Source: Pisolithus tinctorius | Taxonomy: Eukaryota; Basidiomycota; Agaricomycetes; Boletales; Pisolithaceae | Direction of reading: 5' to 3' | Assembly: GCA_024663395.1 (NCBI GenBank) | Contig: JANFAH010000086.1 | Coordinates: forward strand, 62,001-126,000 | DNA length: 64,000 nucleotides | In this document: positions 1-12,000 of the stretch, piece after piece | Layout of the letters: every line of letters begins with the position of its first letter | Position numbering within the stretch: the stretch's first letter is position 1 | Made by a program: the position numbers and the translations under genes | Notes under the pieces: generated by a model | Told to the model about the DNA's origin: nothing | Database searches by the model: none | The model's input: the letters and a program-made list of their open reading frames with translations, nothing else

Positions 1-46
1 TGATAACGTCCACTGCGACTCTTTATCCATTTTCCCAACGAGTGAT

Positions 47-2376
47 ATGGAAGCGGAGCAGAACGACTGGACAGAGGTGGTGTGTAAAAGGTCGCGTGAG
101 CGACGAGCCCACAGCATGTTAAGGCCAGACCAGACAAATGCCGTCCGAAGGGCGGAACGACAACTGACCCTGGATGAACGAGAGAAAATCCAGAGGAGGT
201 CGTTGTCGATGACGAGGGATAACCCTGAAGCGACCTCGTCAGAAAGTGATGAGCCCTCCACTAAGGGTGAATGTAAGGGAAAGGGACCCGATCCTAGGAA
301 CTGGGGGAACCTGAAACTCAGCGAGAATGAGATAAATCCAGACGCACAACACGCAGCCCTTGCATCATGGAACGCTGCTAATAGATTGGCGAATGAAAGT
401 GATGAAATCCAGCCCGGACCGTCAAAGGGGAATGATCCGGAAAGCACTGCACAACCCACTGAGGATGAACTCCTGGAACTGCATGGCGGGGGAGATGAGC
501 AGAACCCTAAGAGGAGTAAGTCAAAGCGTTCGAAGAAAAACAAGAAGAAGGTGACTAACCTTCAAGGGAACCCCCAAACCCGATAAAGGAGATGGTCGAT
601 AAAGTTGTCCGTCAAGATCACAAAAGACGCGAATGGCAGAAACGCCGAGAGCTATGGAACCTGTAAAACAGATCAATCCAAAAAGCTACATTGGACTCGC
701 CTTTAAGCGCCTTGAAAAGGATGAGAAGCGCTCCAAAAGATCCAAAAATAAAAGGAAGGCGAAGCACACCTCAGATTCATCAAGTAACGATGATAACAGC
801 TCGTCCGAGTCTGCATCTACCACGAGCGAGAGCTTGAATGACAACTCCATATCGTCAAACTCCAGTAGTGATCCATCCAGCTATTCTGGCACGAGCGATG
901 ACGATTCTTCTTCGACAACCAGTGAATCATCGTTTAAGTTCGGGTGGGTCGTCAAGCGGCTCAAGCCACCGACGTGGTAGATCCCGACGCCGCAAGAGTG
1001 GTAAGGGAAAGAAACGCAAATCCAAGAAGCGTTCGAAATCTCGTCGCAGGACGACTCTTAAGCCCATCCCGCTGAATAAATATGACGGATCTGACGATGT
1101 ACACGCCTTTCAACAGTTCGTTACCGAAGGGGCCGCGTATGTTACAGACGGTCGAGTCGAACCCAAGAAGTGTGCGTTCATCCTATCCCACTACCTGATG
1201 GGTAAGGCACATGAGTTTTACGTGCGGGAAGTCTCAGGGGATCCTTACAAGTGGAGACTCTCGGATTTCTTTACGCAACTATTCAACTATTGTTTCCCCA
1301 TTGATTTCCGAATGCGGCAAAGAGAGAAACTGCAATCATGTTATCAGAATTCTAAGACGGTAAAGAACTACTTGTACGAGCTCAACGAGCTATGGAACAT
1401 GATCGGGGAGACCGATGAACGCACGAAGGTCCACAAGTTTTGGTCGGGGCTCCGAAAGGAGCTCCAACGAGACCTATGGAAAGAAAAATTGAATCCAGAG
1501 ATCTCATCACTAAAGAAGATCTCGGCATCTGCAGAGATCCTTGAAATCGCCCAAACTGTTGCTGGTGACTATACTCACAGGTCTAAATGACGAAGGAGTA
1601 AGCACCAGGCAGTGGGAAGCGCTGCAGTGGCACCAGAGAGTCCCAAACCTCAAAGGTCGGGACACAAGCGAAGACGCGAAAGGAAGAGGAAGTTTAAGGG
1701 CGAAGGCTATCGAAAGGAAGCCGCCACACCCGATAATCACAACCCAGGAGGAAAGCGCACCAGACGGCAGGATAAACGGAAGCGTGATACTCCTAAACTG
1801 AGCAAAGAAGAGCAGGAACGCCATAAGGCGGAGGGCCTATGCTTCATCTGCCATAAGTCAGGACATTTCTCGAGGAATTGTCCTGATCGTCAGACCGTGC
1901 TCAATGCCGGCAAGTCCTCAGGCATTACGAGTTTTGGTGTGGGTGTCGACTTCGGAGATATTGAGTGCCAGCATCAGTTGGCAAATTCGTCTAGGCACGG
2001 CCCTGAGGTATCCTTGAACTTCATTCAGGCTCGAGGGCCTACGATCCAAGAAGATGATGGCATACCTGACGATGACCTCCCAGACCTGGAGAGCGTCTCT
2101 GACAACGAAGACTACAGGGCTAGCGGTGGTATCACTTCTGAGGAGGAAGACCTGAATGAAGGAATACGTATCTACGCCTATAGGAGCAACCAGGTCCATG
2201 GAACCTGGTGGGCAGGTACAAAATTAGGGCACCCCTTGGAGGACAGGGCCATGAAACGACTATCCGGGATCTGCTACCCCGGCGATGACCCGAACTCGTT
2301 GCACACTTACATGGACTCCCGATTCCTGGTCTATGATCTGATGGATGGCCGACACATGATTGTGGAAAGTGAATGA
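47..2376 (+). pseudogene. E1 gag (broken): basic N-terminus, retrotransposon gag core, CCHC zinc knuckle
   Basis: The gag region is split over three frames: 47-586, 633-980/838-1590 and 1612-2376. The first part is charged and lysine-rich at its end. A serine/aspartate-rich then arginine-rich stretch precedes the gag core at about 1060-1560 (pattern LNKYDGSDD...F..FV). A CCHC knuckle (C-x2-C-x4-H-x4-C) lies at about 1840-1881, followed by an acidic segment. Gag would build the cytoplasmic virus-like particle and bind the element RNA. The stop at 584-586 and the frame changes near 840 and 1590 mean no full-length Gag can be made. Length and order fit Ty3/gypsy gags of mushrooms; assignment to a named subfamily was not possible. 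Confidence 0.8.
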
Positions 2377-2424
2377 GATGTATTAGGCCCAGGAGACGAG
2401 ATTACAGTTGAAACGCACCTGCTA

Positions 2425-3684
2425 ATGAACCCCGCTTTCCGACTTGATAGCTGGTACTGGTTTCGAAAGGGAGAACGCGCTGGTATCCCCAAGGCGGAGC
2501 TGAGACGCCAAGAACGCGCGTGGACCTGGAGGTCAAACTCCATGGGACGTCCCATTGAGGACCAAATCATCGCTAAGCTTGAGGAACATAGCCTCCAAAT
2601 CCTAGAAGGGGGAAACTCGGGGCAGTTTGCGTGTGTTAGGGAAGATAAGATGACCATAAACGTACTTGACTATCACCTGGCGGTCTGCCTGGTCCTCCCG
2701 CTGGAGAGGGTGCCTAGGCCGGACTTTGACATCGTGCGTTGGCATGCTAAGAGGGTTGTTTTGCGCGTGTGTTGCTTTAACAAGCTGTGACCCTCTGGAG
2801 GACGACAACTCGGGAATCTGCGCACTATTCAAGGGCGCTGGAAATGATGAGACCCATAAGATCGTAGATCAGTTGGAAGACGCACCGTGTGACATGATCC
2901 AGTTGAATGGTGTTAAGGTCCGCGATGAGGACAAGCTAACCCTACAGAGAAATTCCTCGATCGCCAAAGACTTCACGCGAAAGATACCTAAGCCCCTGGT
3001 GGTCGTTGTGCACGTAAATGGCCATCCCGCGCGCACGCTGATCAATACAGGATCGCTGGCTGACTTCATGTCAGTGACACTCGCAGAGCAATTGAAAGTG
3101 AAACGTATCTCGCTTGAAAAAAACCACTCACCATTCAGCTTGCTGTTCAGGGCTCGTGATCTAAGGTGAATTTTGGCACTAAGGCCCACTTTCAATACCA
3201 GGGGATCGACTGCGAACAGTACTTTGATGTCATGAACCTGCAGAATTACGACCTGATCTTAGGGACACCATTCCTCTATCAGCACAAAGTGATGGTAGGA
3301 TTACACTCACCTAGAGTTGTTGTAGGAAGTGTTACGCCCACCAAAATGAAAGGAGCGCAGGTCTCAACCCTGGAATCACGCACAACGGACGTTTACCATG
3401 AGAACCTTGAGAAGGCAAGGAAGTACTTACAGGAATTAGCAAAGCCTCTATGCTCCCAAGTAGGAGCGACGGCCCTTCCCCCATTCCGAGCCATAAATCA
3501 CGAGATCCCACTGATAGATGAAAGGAAAATATATCCTTGGCGGCCATCTAGATGTCCAGAGGCGTTACGACCTCTTTGGGCGGAAAAGAAAAACGCTTAC
3601 TTAAAAACCGGCCACTGGGAACTAACCGTGGCAAGGAATACCTGTCCCATGTTGCTGATACCAAAGGCAGGGAACCCTCCGTGA
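2425..3684 (+). pseudogene. E1 protease region (broken, catalytic Asp replaced by Asn)
   Basis: Frames 2425-2790, 2666-3169 and 3166-3684 together give a retropepsin region. The active-site motif is at about 3040-3060 and reads L-I-N-T-G-S instead of the D-T-G/D-S-G of aspartic proteases. The codon AAT follows a C, so a GAT to AAT change at a CpG would explain it. Downstream lies the conserved Y-D-L-I-L-G-T-P-F (about 3247-3275) marking the end of the protease fold. The protease would cut the Gag-Pol polyprotein inside the particle. Two frameshifts and the Asn make it inactive. The last codons before 3684 lead into the reverse transcriptase, which begins across a TGA that would be an Arg codon if CGA. 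Confidence 0.75.
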
Positions 3685-3688
3685 CTCC

Positions 3689-4860
3689 GTGTGGTGGTCA
3701 ACCTGCGCGAGCGAAACAAAAATACGCATAAGTTATCATCCCCGATGCCCGATATGGATGGCATCCTACGACGTGTGGCCAAAAAACCATATAGGTCGAT
3801 TATTGATGGGGGCCGATGCGTACGAGCAAATCCGGGTGATCCCTGAACACGTCGAAAGAATGGCTGTTATGACCCCAGATGGAAACATGGTCAGTCTCGT
3901 GGTCCAACAGGGCGACTGTAATGCCCCAGCAACGTACCAAGCCCTAATGAACCACATCTTTGGGGAATACGTTGGTACATTCATGGACGTATATTTGGAT
4001 GATATAATCATCTATTCCGAAACCTTGGAGGATCACGTCAGACACGTCAAGACCGTACTCGAAATCCTCACGCGAGAGAAACTCTACCTGAGTGAGAAGA
4101 AACTTCGCTTCTTGTGCGACGAAGTAAAGATCCTGGGTCGCATTGTCACTGATGATGGAATAAAAATGGATCCTGAAAAGGTCGATCGGATCCTTAACTG
4201 GAAAGTCCCCACCAATCGGACGTTATGCAAGGGATTTATTGGGTCAGTAGGCTACCTGGCAGACGACATCTACAAAGTCCGCGTACCTTTGGGCGTGCTA
4301 GCAGAGGCAAGCGCTGAAACTCGTCCCTTCTGGTGGACGTTTACTGAGCAGCGAGCGTTCGAAACGGTGAAACAATACGTTGCCACCTGTGCGAGTCACA
4401 GCCGCGTTCCCTTGGAGTACGGACCCGACCGCGAACCCATCTGGGTTATGACCGATGCCTGCGGAAATGGAATAGGCGGAGTGATTGCACAGGGGAAGGA
4501 CTGGAAGTCCACGAAGATAGCTGCTTTTTTACTCTGCGAAGATGTCATCAGCTCAACGTAACTACCCCGTTCACGAGCAAGAGCTCCTCGCAGGGGTGGA
4601 AACAATGTTGAGGCACCGGGATATACTGCAAGGCGCTCACTTCACGTGGGTTACCGACCATAAGAGTCTGACGTACTTGCTGGAACAGAAAGACCTGTCT
4701 GGGAGACAGGCATGCTGGTTAGAGAAACTGGCTGAGTTTGACTTTGATATCAAACACGTACCTGGTGTCGATAACATCCTCCCGGACTCTCTCTCTCGGA
4801 TGTATGAATTTGATGCGCCAGGGACTATCCGTGCGCCCAGCGAATATCTGCATCATGACC
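3689..4860 (+). pseudogene. E1 reverse transcriptase and RNase H (broken)
   Basis: Frame 3689-4561 carries RT motifs: V-N-L-R-E-R-N near 3690-3715 (normally V-D-L-R-E-R-N; a second Asp to Asn change at a CpG), the A-motif region D-A-Y-E-Q-I-R-V near 3815-3840, and the catalytic Y-L-D-D near 3992-4003. RNase H starts near 4445 (M-T-D-A-C-G-N-G-I-G-G) and continues in frame 4542-5948 with N-Y-P-V-H-E-Q-E-L-L and T-D-H-K-S-L-T-Y. The RNase H part crosses a frameshift at about 4550. The function would be cDNA synthesis in the particle. The frame breaks at 3684/3689, at about 3780 and at about 4550 disable it. Confidence 0.85.
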
Positions 4861-7147
4861 TAGAGATTGAGGAGTCTGCCAATACGGAGGAACGTCAGCC
4901 AATCATCAGCGCACCTTTGTATGTTGGTGTCGAAGCGATGGCAATGTCCACCAGGTCCCAAGCACGGGCAACAGTGAAACAACTGGAAGACACGTCGCCG
5001 AGTGACTCCCTCAAAGCGCCCAAAGCAGCGGAACTGTCCTCTGTGTGCCGATTGCGACTAGTGCTGAAACCTCCGGCGATGCCCTCTCCAACGAGCAGTG
5101 AGCAGCGACCTATGGAGAGGGAGCCGCCTGCTGCCATGAGCGGTGCAGATGACGCACGCGAACGTACGGAGGATGCACCTACTCAGCCCACTCCCAAGAG
5201 AGCGACCGCGCGCCATCATCGCCCTCCAACACCGCCTGCAGAGACTGGCCGGCCTGAAACAGGCATCGAATTTGCTAGGAGAATGAAGAATCGCTTCGTT
5301 CTTCTTGGCCCAGGCGAACGAAGGAAGGGGGATGAGGACAGTGAACGTCCCCCACCTGAGAACACACACGCTGTAAACATGATGCATGACACGTGGATTC
5401 CTATGCTGGACACGGGGCGACTCACATCAGAAGGTGACATAACGAGTGCACCAACGACTAGGGTACCATTGGTTGTATACCCAGGAAGCGAAGGGATACT
5501 CAAAGCAGCTAAGCACAAGTATGATAGGGACCCGTTCTTCAAACGGATCATCGAGGACCCACAGGCTTTCAAAAACTTCAATATTACGCCTGATGGATTC
5601 ATCAGTCTGAAACTCCCGGATCGCACCGTGTTCTGCGTACCTGATATTGAGGTAGACGGCAAGCGACTTAGGGAGGTCATCATCAACCATGCCCACTCCT
5701 TGCTCGCCCACCTAGGCACCAGAAAGACGGTGTCATATATTCGTGAATTCCTGTGGTGGGACTCTATGGTGAAAGATATCACCGCATACTGTACATCATG
5801 TCAGACTTGCCAATGGAGCAAGCCACCGACCCACAAACCATTCGGACTACTAAACCCACTCTCTGTACCATCCAGACCTTGGGAATCGATTGGAGTAGAC
5901 TTTGTGGGACTGCTCCCAGAGTTCAAAGACCGCGATGGGCAAGTATGACTCGATAACGGTGATTATCGATTTGCTAACTTCCATGGTGCACATCGTACCG
6001 AGCCGAACAACCTATACTGCTCGTGAAGTAGCAGAATTACTGTTCGCTGAGGTGTATAAACACCACGGCTTACCTCGAGTGATCATTAGCGACCACGATG
6101 TCTTGTTCACTAGTACCTTCTGGAAACGCCTAAATGAGCTAATTGGGATTAAGCAGAAAATGTCGAGTGCGTACCACCCGGAAACAGATGGCGCTATGGA
6201 ACGCGCCAACCGAACCATTGCCCAGATGCTGAGATGCTGCATCGGGCCGAATCAAAAGGACTGGGTGTCACGACTACCTGCCATCGAGTTCGCAATCAAT
6301 AATGCGACGTCAGAGTCAACTGGTTACGCACTGTTCTTCCTGAATACTGGACGGATGCCGCGACAGATGATTTGGGACTCCCCGACAAGAGATGAGTACC
6401 CAAGTGTGAGAGCGTTTGCCAATAAAATGAAACTTACTCTGTTGGATGCCCATGACGCAATCCTAAAGGCACGATTGAAACAGGTGGTTGGCGCTAATAA
6501 AAGCGCCGAGTGTGCCCATTTGTTATGGGTGACCTCGTGTACGTCTCCACCAAGAATATTAGCTTGTCAAGGGGGACATCGCGAAAGCTCGTACTGAAAT
6601 TCATTGAACCGTACCACATTTCAGACGACTTCGGGAATAATTCTTATCGCGTTGAATTACCTGATAACCTAAAGCAAAGAGGTATTCACGACGTGTTTCA
6701 TTCATCATTGTTAAGGGTGCACATACCGAATGATGATAGAAAGTTCCCTGGACGAAAGATGATCAGATTCCGGAACTCGGAGGGACAAACCGAGAATGGG
6801 CTGTTGATCAGATAATTAGCCATCGTGGCAGTCGATTGGACGCGAAGTTCGAAGTGAAGTGGACAGCTGGAGATCGAACGTGGTTACCCTACGATGAGGT
6901 CGCGCACCTGAAAGCGCTTACCGATTATTTCGAGGCCATTGGGGTTGATGGGATTGAAAATTTAAGGGACGAGAGCGATGGGAGCTTGTCGGACGACGAC
7001 TCCCAGGTGTTCGTAGGACACTTGACACCGCATATCTGTGGGGACCATTTAAATCGCTCATGTCCCAACTGGAGGCCCCCATCCACTCACCTACACCCCA
7101 CTATGGCTGGATCCTCCCGCTCTCAAAATCATCAACCCAAGACCTGA
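4861..7147 (+). pseudogene. E1 linker, integrase and chromodomain-like C-terminus (broken)
   Basis: A proline/arginine-rich linker (about 4860-5440) precedes the integrase. The HHCC zinc motif is at about 5685-5815 (H-x-H...C-x2-C). The catalytic core has its first Asp near 5900 (G-V-D-F-V-G), its second in S-D-H-D-V-L-F near 6090 (normally S-D-R-D; Arg to His is another CpG-type change) and Glu in E-T-D-G-A-M-E-R near 6180. Frame changes occur at about 5940, 6520 and 6830. The final segment 6836-7050 (F-E-V-K-W-T-A-G-D-R-T-W-L-P-Y) looks like the chromodomain of mushroom chromoviruses, which target integration to chromatin marks. The region is not translatable as one protein. Confidence 0.8.
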
Positions 7148-7408
7148 CCTCGTCCGTATCACCCTCATCGTCCCACTAAATACAACCGACCTCCTGCGTC
7201 TTCGAGTTGCCCCTATAACCATTCACACCGCCCTTCGGATCACCCTTGTCGAGCCCACCTACGTTCAGGTTTGTATACGTGATCCAACTCATGAGCGTCA
7301 TACATCTCCAGGCCCAGGGGACATAAGCGCGACTCCCATTGTCATTGTTATGCCCGTAAAACCGCCTCCTACCTGAAGAGGACACGTCGCTGATCGCACC
7401 CCGCTCCC

Positions 7409-7666
7409 TTGATATCTTGGCCTGCAAGGCAACCCGTCATCAGCCCCGAAAATCTAGCGACGCTCCACAGCACCCTGTCCAGCATCGTTAGCGAGCTACA
7501 GAGTTTAGCTATCAACCACTCACCTGACACGAGACGTCATCAGGCCACCACTATGTCGAACCCAGCACAAAGTCATTCTATTGAACAGACTAGCTTTGAT
7601 TATTTTGTCATCTGGGTTGACTCCGGCCCTGGGCAGACAGAGGAGCGACTCTTGGTTCACCGTGAG
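7409..7666 (+). pseudogene. E1 accessory frame, segment 1 (interrupted by E2)
   Basis: This open frame runs up to the E2 insertion and ends in the target sequence CGT GAG. It continues in the same frame after the second GTGAG copy at 16357 and, after removal of XB, on to 18933. The segment holds Y-F-V-I-W-V-D-S-G-P-G, then L-L-V-H-R-E at the insertion. It follows the E1 pol region and precedes the E1 polypurine tract, so it is best read as a third E1 frame or a C-terminal extension. The function is unknown. I have an impression of similar hypothetical proteins beside mushroom Ty3 elements, but a search is needed to confirm it. Confidence 0.6.
7662..7666. repeat. E2 target-site duplication, left copy (GTGAG)
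   Basis: GTGAG lies directly left of the E2 LTR start (TGTTAT at 7667) and recurs directly right of the other LTR at 16352-16356. Five bases is the usual target duplication of Ty3/gypsy integrases. Confidence 0.9.
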
Positions 7667-8117
7667 TGTTATGCTCGACCGAAGTCAAGACGTAGGGAGA
7701 GCTTGAATCGCAGACTAAGGTTTCTACTGAGCAACGGCTGCAGTAACCTCTGTAAACGACAGAGGATTTAGGCAACGCCGATAAGAGTGGTCTCTGTTAG
7801 AGACACTGAGGGCGAAGTTCTGAGAACGCTGCGTATGATTGAGCAGCTCAAGTCTGGAGTTCCAGGACTTGAGCCAGCAGTCTAAATACTACAAGGAAAC
7901 GGACCATGAGGCGTCCGCATGTAACGAGGTAACTATGCCATTGGTTGAGCAATGACGACACATGTCTTAAGCATGTAACGAGCCAGTAACGCTAGTGGTG
8001 GAAGTAGAGAGCCGTCGGATCAGAGAGAAGACGGCTCAAAAAGGAAACTAAGTCCAACGGATCACAAATGAGGTAAACGTACGACAACAAAGGAAAAGTT
8101 AGGGGTGAAACGTAACA
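7667..8117 (-). repeat. E2 3' LTR
   Basis: A 451-bp LTR starting TGTTAT on the plus strand and ending CGTAACA; read on the minus strand it begins TGTTACG. It matches 15901-16351 along its whole length with only scattered differences. It contains AGCTCAAGTCT at 7845-7855, the complement of the primer-binding site. Confidence 0.9.
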
Positions 8118-8130
8118 TTACCCCCTTTCT
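8118..8130 (-). other. E2 polypurine tract
   Basis: On the minus strand AGAAAGGGGGTAA directly precedes the 3' LTR. This is the expected place and composition for the primer of plus-strand DNA synthesis. Confidence 0.75.
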
Positions 8131-8154
8131 AAGTGTTGAAGTCTCCGACTTCAA

Positions 8155-9069
8155 CTATTCTCCGTAAGGTTCTCCAGTCATGTTGCTGATGGCGGAGTCA
8201 TCGAAGTCAAAATCATTGTCGTACAAGTCATTATCCTCGCTCCCAACGAGGGTACGATCGTCTACCAGGGCGGGGGTAGCTATTCTGTCCTGTAAAGGAC
8301 GGAGAGGGCGAATGGAAGGACATTGGGCCTGAGTATGCCCGGGGCGAGTGGCGTGACAAAGGGGACATTCATACAGTCCACAGTTGACGCGGATATGGCC
8401 GAGACGACGGCAGACGTAACATGCTTGACAATAGCGTGGATCGGACGGAGTAAGGGGAAGATCAAACTCGGTTAAGGCATTCAGCACAGGAGACGGCGGC
8501 AACTGTGCAAGGGACTCGACGATGTTTAACGTGTAGTCGAGTTCTGCACGGGAGACGCCAAAGGCAGTCTCGGGGTCCACTTTGGACGGCGAGCTATGAG
8601 ACTCGCAGGGTTGAGGGTTCAGGCCTGATAAGCAGCAGGCGCGAGGTCTATCGGCTCTTCGAAGAGAGCGGGACGAATGGGAGGATGACGAGGACGACGG
8701 TGCGGGAGGGGAGGACGACGCAGAGGAAACCGGAGGAGAGGTTGCAGTCGAGGGCCTTCTAGACCCAGGCGGGGGAGGTGCGATCAACGTTGGATACTGG
8801 CAAACATTATAAATGAGGTCGGCGCCTCCAAGGACATCAAAGAGTTTAAGAAGCAGGGGAACCTGCTGGAGAGCAATTTCATTCAGGATGGTGCGGGCGG
8901 GGGACAGAAGGGGGTTCTGTCGGTTGATATAGCGAGAAAGTTCCTCAAGCTGAAGGGCTTGGATGGTGGCGTGATATACGAGATCAAGAGGGGAGTTTTC
9001 ATCCACCTCATGATAAATGGTGCCGATGACGGCAGGGTCAGCAATGAAGAGTTGGTAAGAGGCGACCAT
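8155..9069 (-). CDS. E2 extra frame: retroelement protein with two zinc-knuckle-like motifs
   Basis: A 304-codon open frame between the chromodomain frame and the 3' LTR. It starts with ATG within the first codons after the TGA at 9088 and is in the same frame as pol, so it could be a C-terminal extension of Pol cut off by a CGA to TGA change, or a separately started protein. The first half is helical in character (residues about 1-90), followed by a Ser/Pro-rich low-complexity stretch (about 95-150). Near residues 215-255 are two knuckle-like motifs, C-Y-V-C-R-R-L-G-H-I-R-V-N-C and C-P-L-C...G-H-T-Q-A-Q-C. The tail is acidic. A nucleic-acid-binding role is likely; more cannot be said. Confidence 0.6.
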   Translation of the reverse strand: MVASYQLFIADPAVIGTIYHEVDENSPLDLVYHATIQALQLEELSRYINRQNPLLSPARTILNEIALQQVPLLLKLFDVLGGADLIYNVCQYPTLIAPPPPGSRRPSTATSPPVSSASSSPPAPSSSSSSHSSRSLRRADRPRACCLSGLNPQPCESHSSPSKVDPETAFGVSRAELDYTLNIVESLAQLPPSPVLNALTEFDLPLTPSDPRYCQACYVCRRLGHIRVNCGLYECPLCHATRPGHTQAQCPSIRPLRPLQDRIATPALVDDRTLVGSEDNDLYDNDFDFDDSAISNMTGEPYGE

Positions 9070-9087
9070 CTGGTCGCTAGCTGGCTG

Positions 9088-12000
9088 TCATTGCCAACGA
9101 GTAAACGGAGTGTGGCGACGAGAAGGTTCACGAGGATAGGTGTAGCGATGAGGGGGCATTTCGAGGGTGACGTTTCTGATAGAGCGGGTGGTGCATCGAG
9201 TAGGTTGTTTCTGAAGGGAAAAGTCCTTGGGGAACCGTTTCTTATAGGCGGAGAGCATATCTTCTGCATGTTCAAGGTGTGATTCTTTTTGCCATGAGTT
9301 TTCAGAAGAAGGGTAGCCTTTCCATTTGATTAAGAAGGCATGTCCACGGCCGGACCTTTTATGGCCGACTATCGCCTCGACTTCATATTCTTCTTCCTCG
9401 TTGACTAGGTCAGGTGGTGGAGCCGGGAAGTTCGGTCCATGAATGTCATTTTCGCGATAGGGCGATAAGAGAGAAGCATGGAAGACGTTGTGGATCTTCC
9501 AACGTGTGGGGATTGTGAGGCGATATGTTATCGGAGATAGGACGTCAGAGATGACGAAGGGTCCTTCTCGTTTTGGTGCTAGTTTCCTATTTTCATAGGA
9601 GCATTTCAAATTACGTGCTTCTAGCCAAACTTTATCACCTTTTTGGAACAGGGTGAAGGGTCATGACGAGCGGTCTTTCATCGTTTTTCTGGCTAGGTCG
9701 TGGGCCGCAAGGGCTTCCTCCCTAGCTTTTCGGAGTTCTTCGAGCCTAGACTCGATGGCGGGGAGATGGGTTTCCGTGATAAGGGACGGAAGGGGTTTCG
9801 GTTCATAGCCGTACATGAGGTAGAACGGTGATTGTTGTGTGACGGAGTGGGGTCAATGGTTGTGTGCGAATTCTGCCATGGGAAGGTTGGGCACCCACGA
9901 GGCGGGATCATTTTGGCAAAAGATGCGGAGATAGGTCTCCACTTCTTGGTTTACGCGTTCTGTTTCTCCGTCGGTTTGTGGGTGATACGCCGTTGACAAG
10001 GCAAGGGAATATCCCAAAAGGGATGCGAGTTCCTTTGCAAAGGTAGAGGCGAATTGAGGGCCTCGATCAGATATGATTTTGTCATACAACCCAAAGCGGG
10101 AGTAGACTTTCTTGAAAAATAATGCCGCGATATCAGCAGCAGAGGCGGTTTTCTTGGTGGGTGATAAAATTACCCCCTTTGTAAGCCCATGGTCTACCAC
10201 GACCAAAAGGGAATCATAGCCGTTTGAAACAGGTAAGTCGGTAATCAGATCACAAGAGATCTGTTGGAAGGGGCGGGTCGAGGTGGAGGGAATAGGCGTA
10301 AGGGGTGGTGTCGTGGGGTGGGTATTTGCTTTATTCTGCTGGCATATAGCACAGCCTTCAACGTATTTTTGGACAAATGATGCGAGTCCAGGCCACCAAA
10401 ATTCGGATGAGACGAGTTGTCGAGTTTTCAGGACACCAGGGTGTCCGGCAGAGGGATGATCATGGTGATTGGATACAACGGTCCGTCGGAGGGCAGGGTC
10501 ATCGGGGATATATACCCGGTCCTTGTAAAGTAAAACCCCGCTGTCAAACCTCCAATCAGAGAGATGGGATTTAAACGGGAGGGGCATGTCAACGTTTTCA
10601 ATGGCACGAAGTGCCGTCTGGACTACGGGATCTTTTTCGGAGGACGATGCGACCTTCTGAGTAAGGTTGGTGTCAATAAGGTTGACGAACAAGGTTTGTG
10701 GAAGGAGGGTAACTCCTTTGTTGTCTTCATCATCCTCGGGGATATGATCAGGGCGGCGGGAGAGTGCATCTGGTGCTGCCAGGTCTTTGCCTGGGACGTG
10801 TTCCAACTGCAAATCAAAGTCTGCAAGATCGAGGAGCCAGCGGGCCTGGCGACGATTCAAGTTTTGCAGTGATTTGAAGTATGTCAGGTTTTTATGGTCT
10901 GTGAAGACCTTAACCGGGAAAGGGGATCCATGGAGATAATGTCTCCAAGTTTTTAACGCTCGAATAACCCCAAGTAATTCTCTGTCATATATGTCGTAGT
11001 TTCTTTCCGCGGGGTTAAACGATTGGGACAGAAAGGCACAGGGCTGCCACTGTCCATTTGAATCTTCTTGAAGGAGGATTCCTCCTGTCGCGTACTTGGA
11101 CGCATCAGTAGTGATTGCGAATGGTCGGGAGGTATCAGGCATCCGAAGGGTCGGTTGTGCCATGAAGATTCTTTTTAGGAGCTCAAAGGCATCCTGACAT
11201 TTTCTTGACCAACTCCAATCGACTGTTTTCTTGGTAAGGTCAATGAGTGGTCGTGCGATGTCCGAGTAGTAGGGGACAAATCTTCTGTAAAAGTTTGCGA
11301 ATCCTAGGAAGGATCGCACGTCTTTGACCTTCTTAGGGACGGGCCATTCGGCGATGCCCTGGACTTTGACAGGGTCCATGGCGACGGTGTTTTTTTTGAT
11401 AATCATGCCAAGGTATTCCACCTCAGCAAGGTCAAAATGACATTTTTCCAGTTTCAGGGGGAGAGAAAGTTCTCTCATTCTTTCGAGGACACGACGGGTT
11501 CTTCGTTTGTGTTCTTCAGGGTCGTTTGAGAAGATGAGGAGGTCATCCATGTAGACGACCAACCATCCTTCAGCGATCATGTCTCGGAAAGAGTCATTCA
11601 TGAATCGCTGGAAGGTAGCCGGGGAGTTGCAGAGACCGAAGAACATGACGGTGGGTTCGAAAAGTCCTTTATGTGTGATAAATGCCGCTTTCCATTGGTC
11701 TCCCTCTTTGATGTGGACATTGTTGTAGCCAGATCTGACATCCATCTTTGTGAAGATGGAGGCTCCTTTTAGTTTATCGACGAGGTCAGAAATGAGGGGA
11801 AGGGGATAGGCGTCCTTCACCGTATTCTTGTTCAGATATCTATAGTCTTGGCAGGGTCGTAGGGAGCCATCCTTCTTTCCTACGAAGAAGAAGGGGGCGG
11901 CTTGGGGAGACTTCGAGGGACGGATTTTTCCTTCTCGAAGGTTTTCTTCAATGAACTTTTCTGCGGATTCTCGTTCAGAAGGAGAGAGAGGATATGCCTT

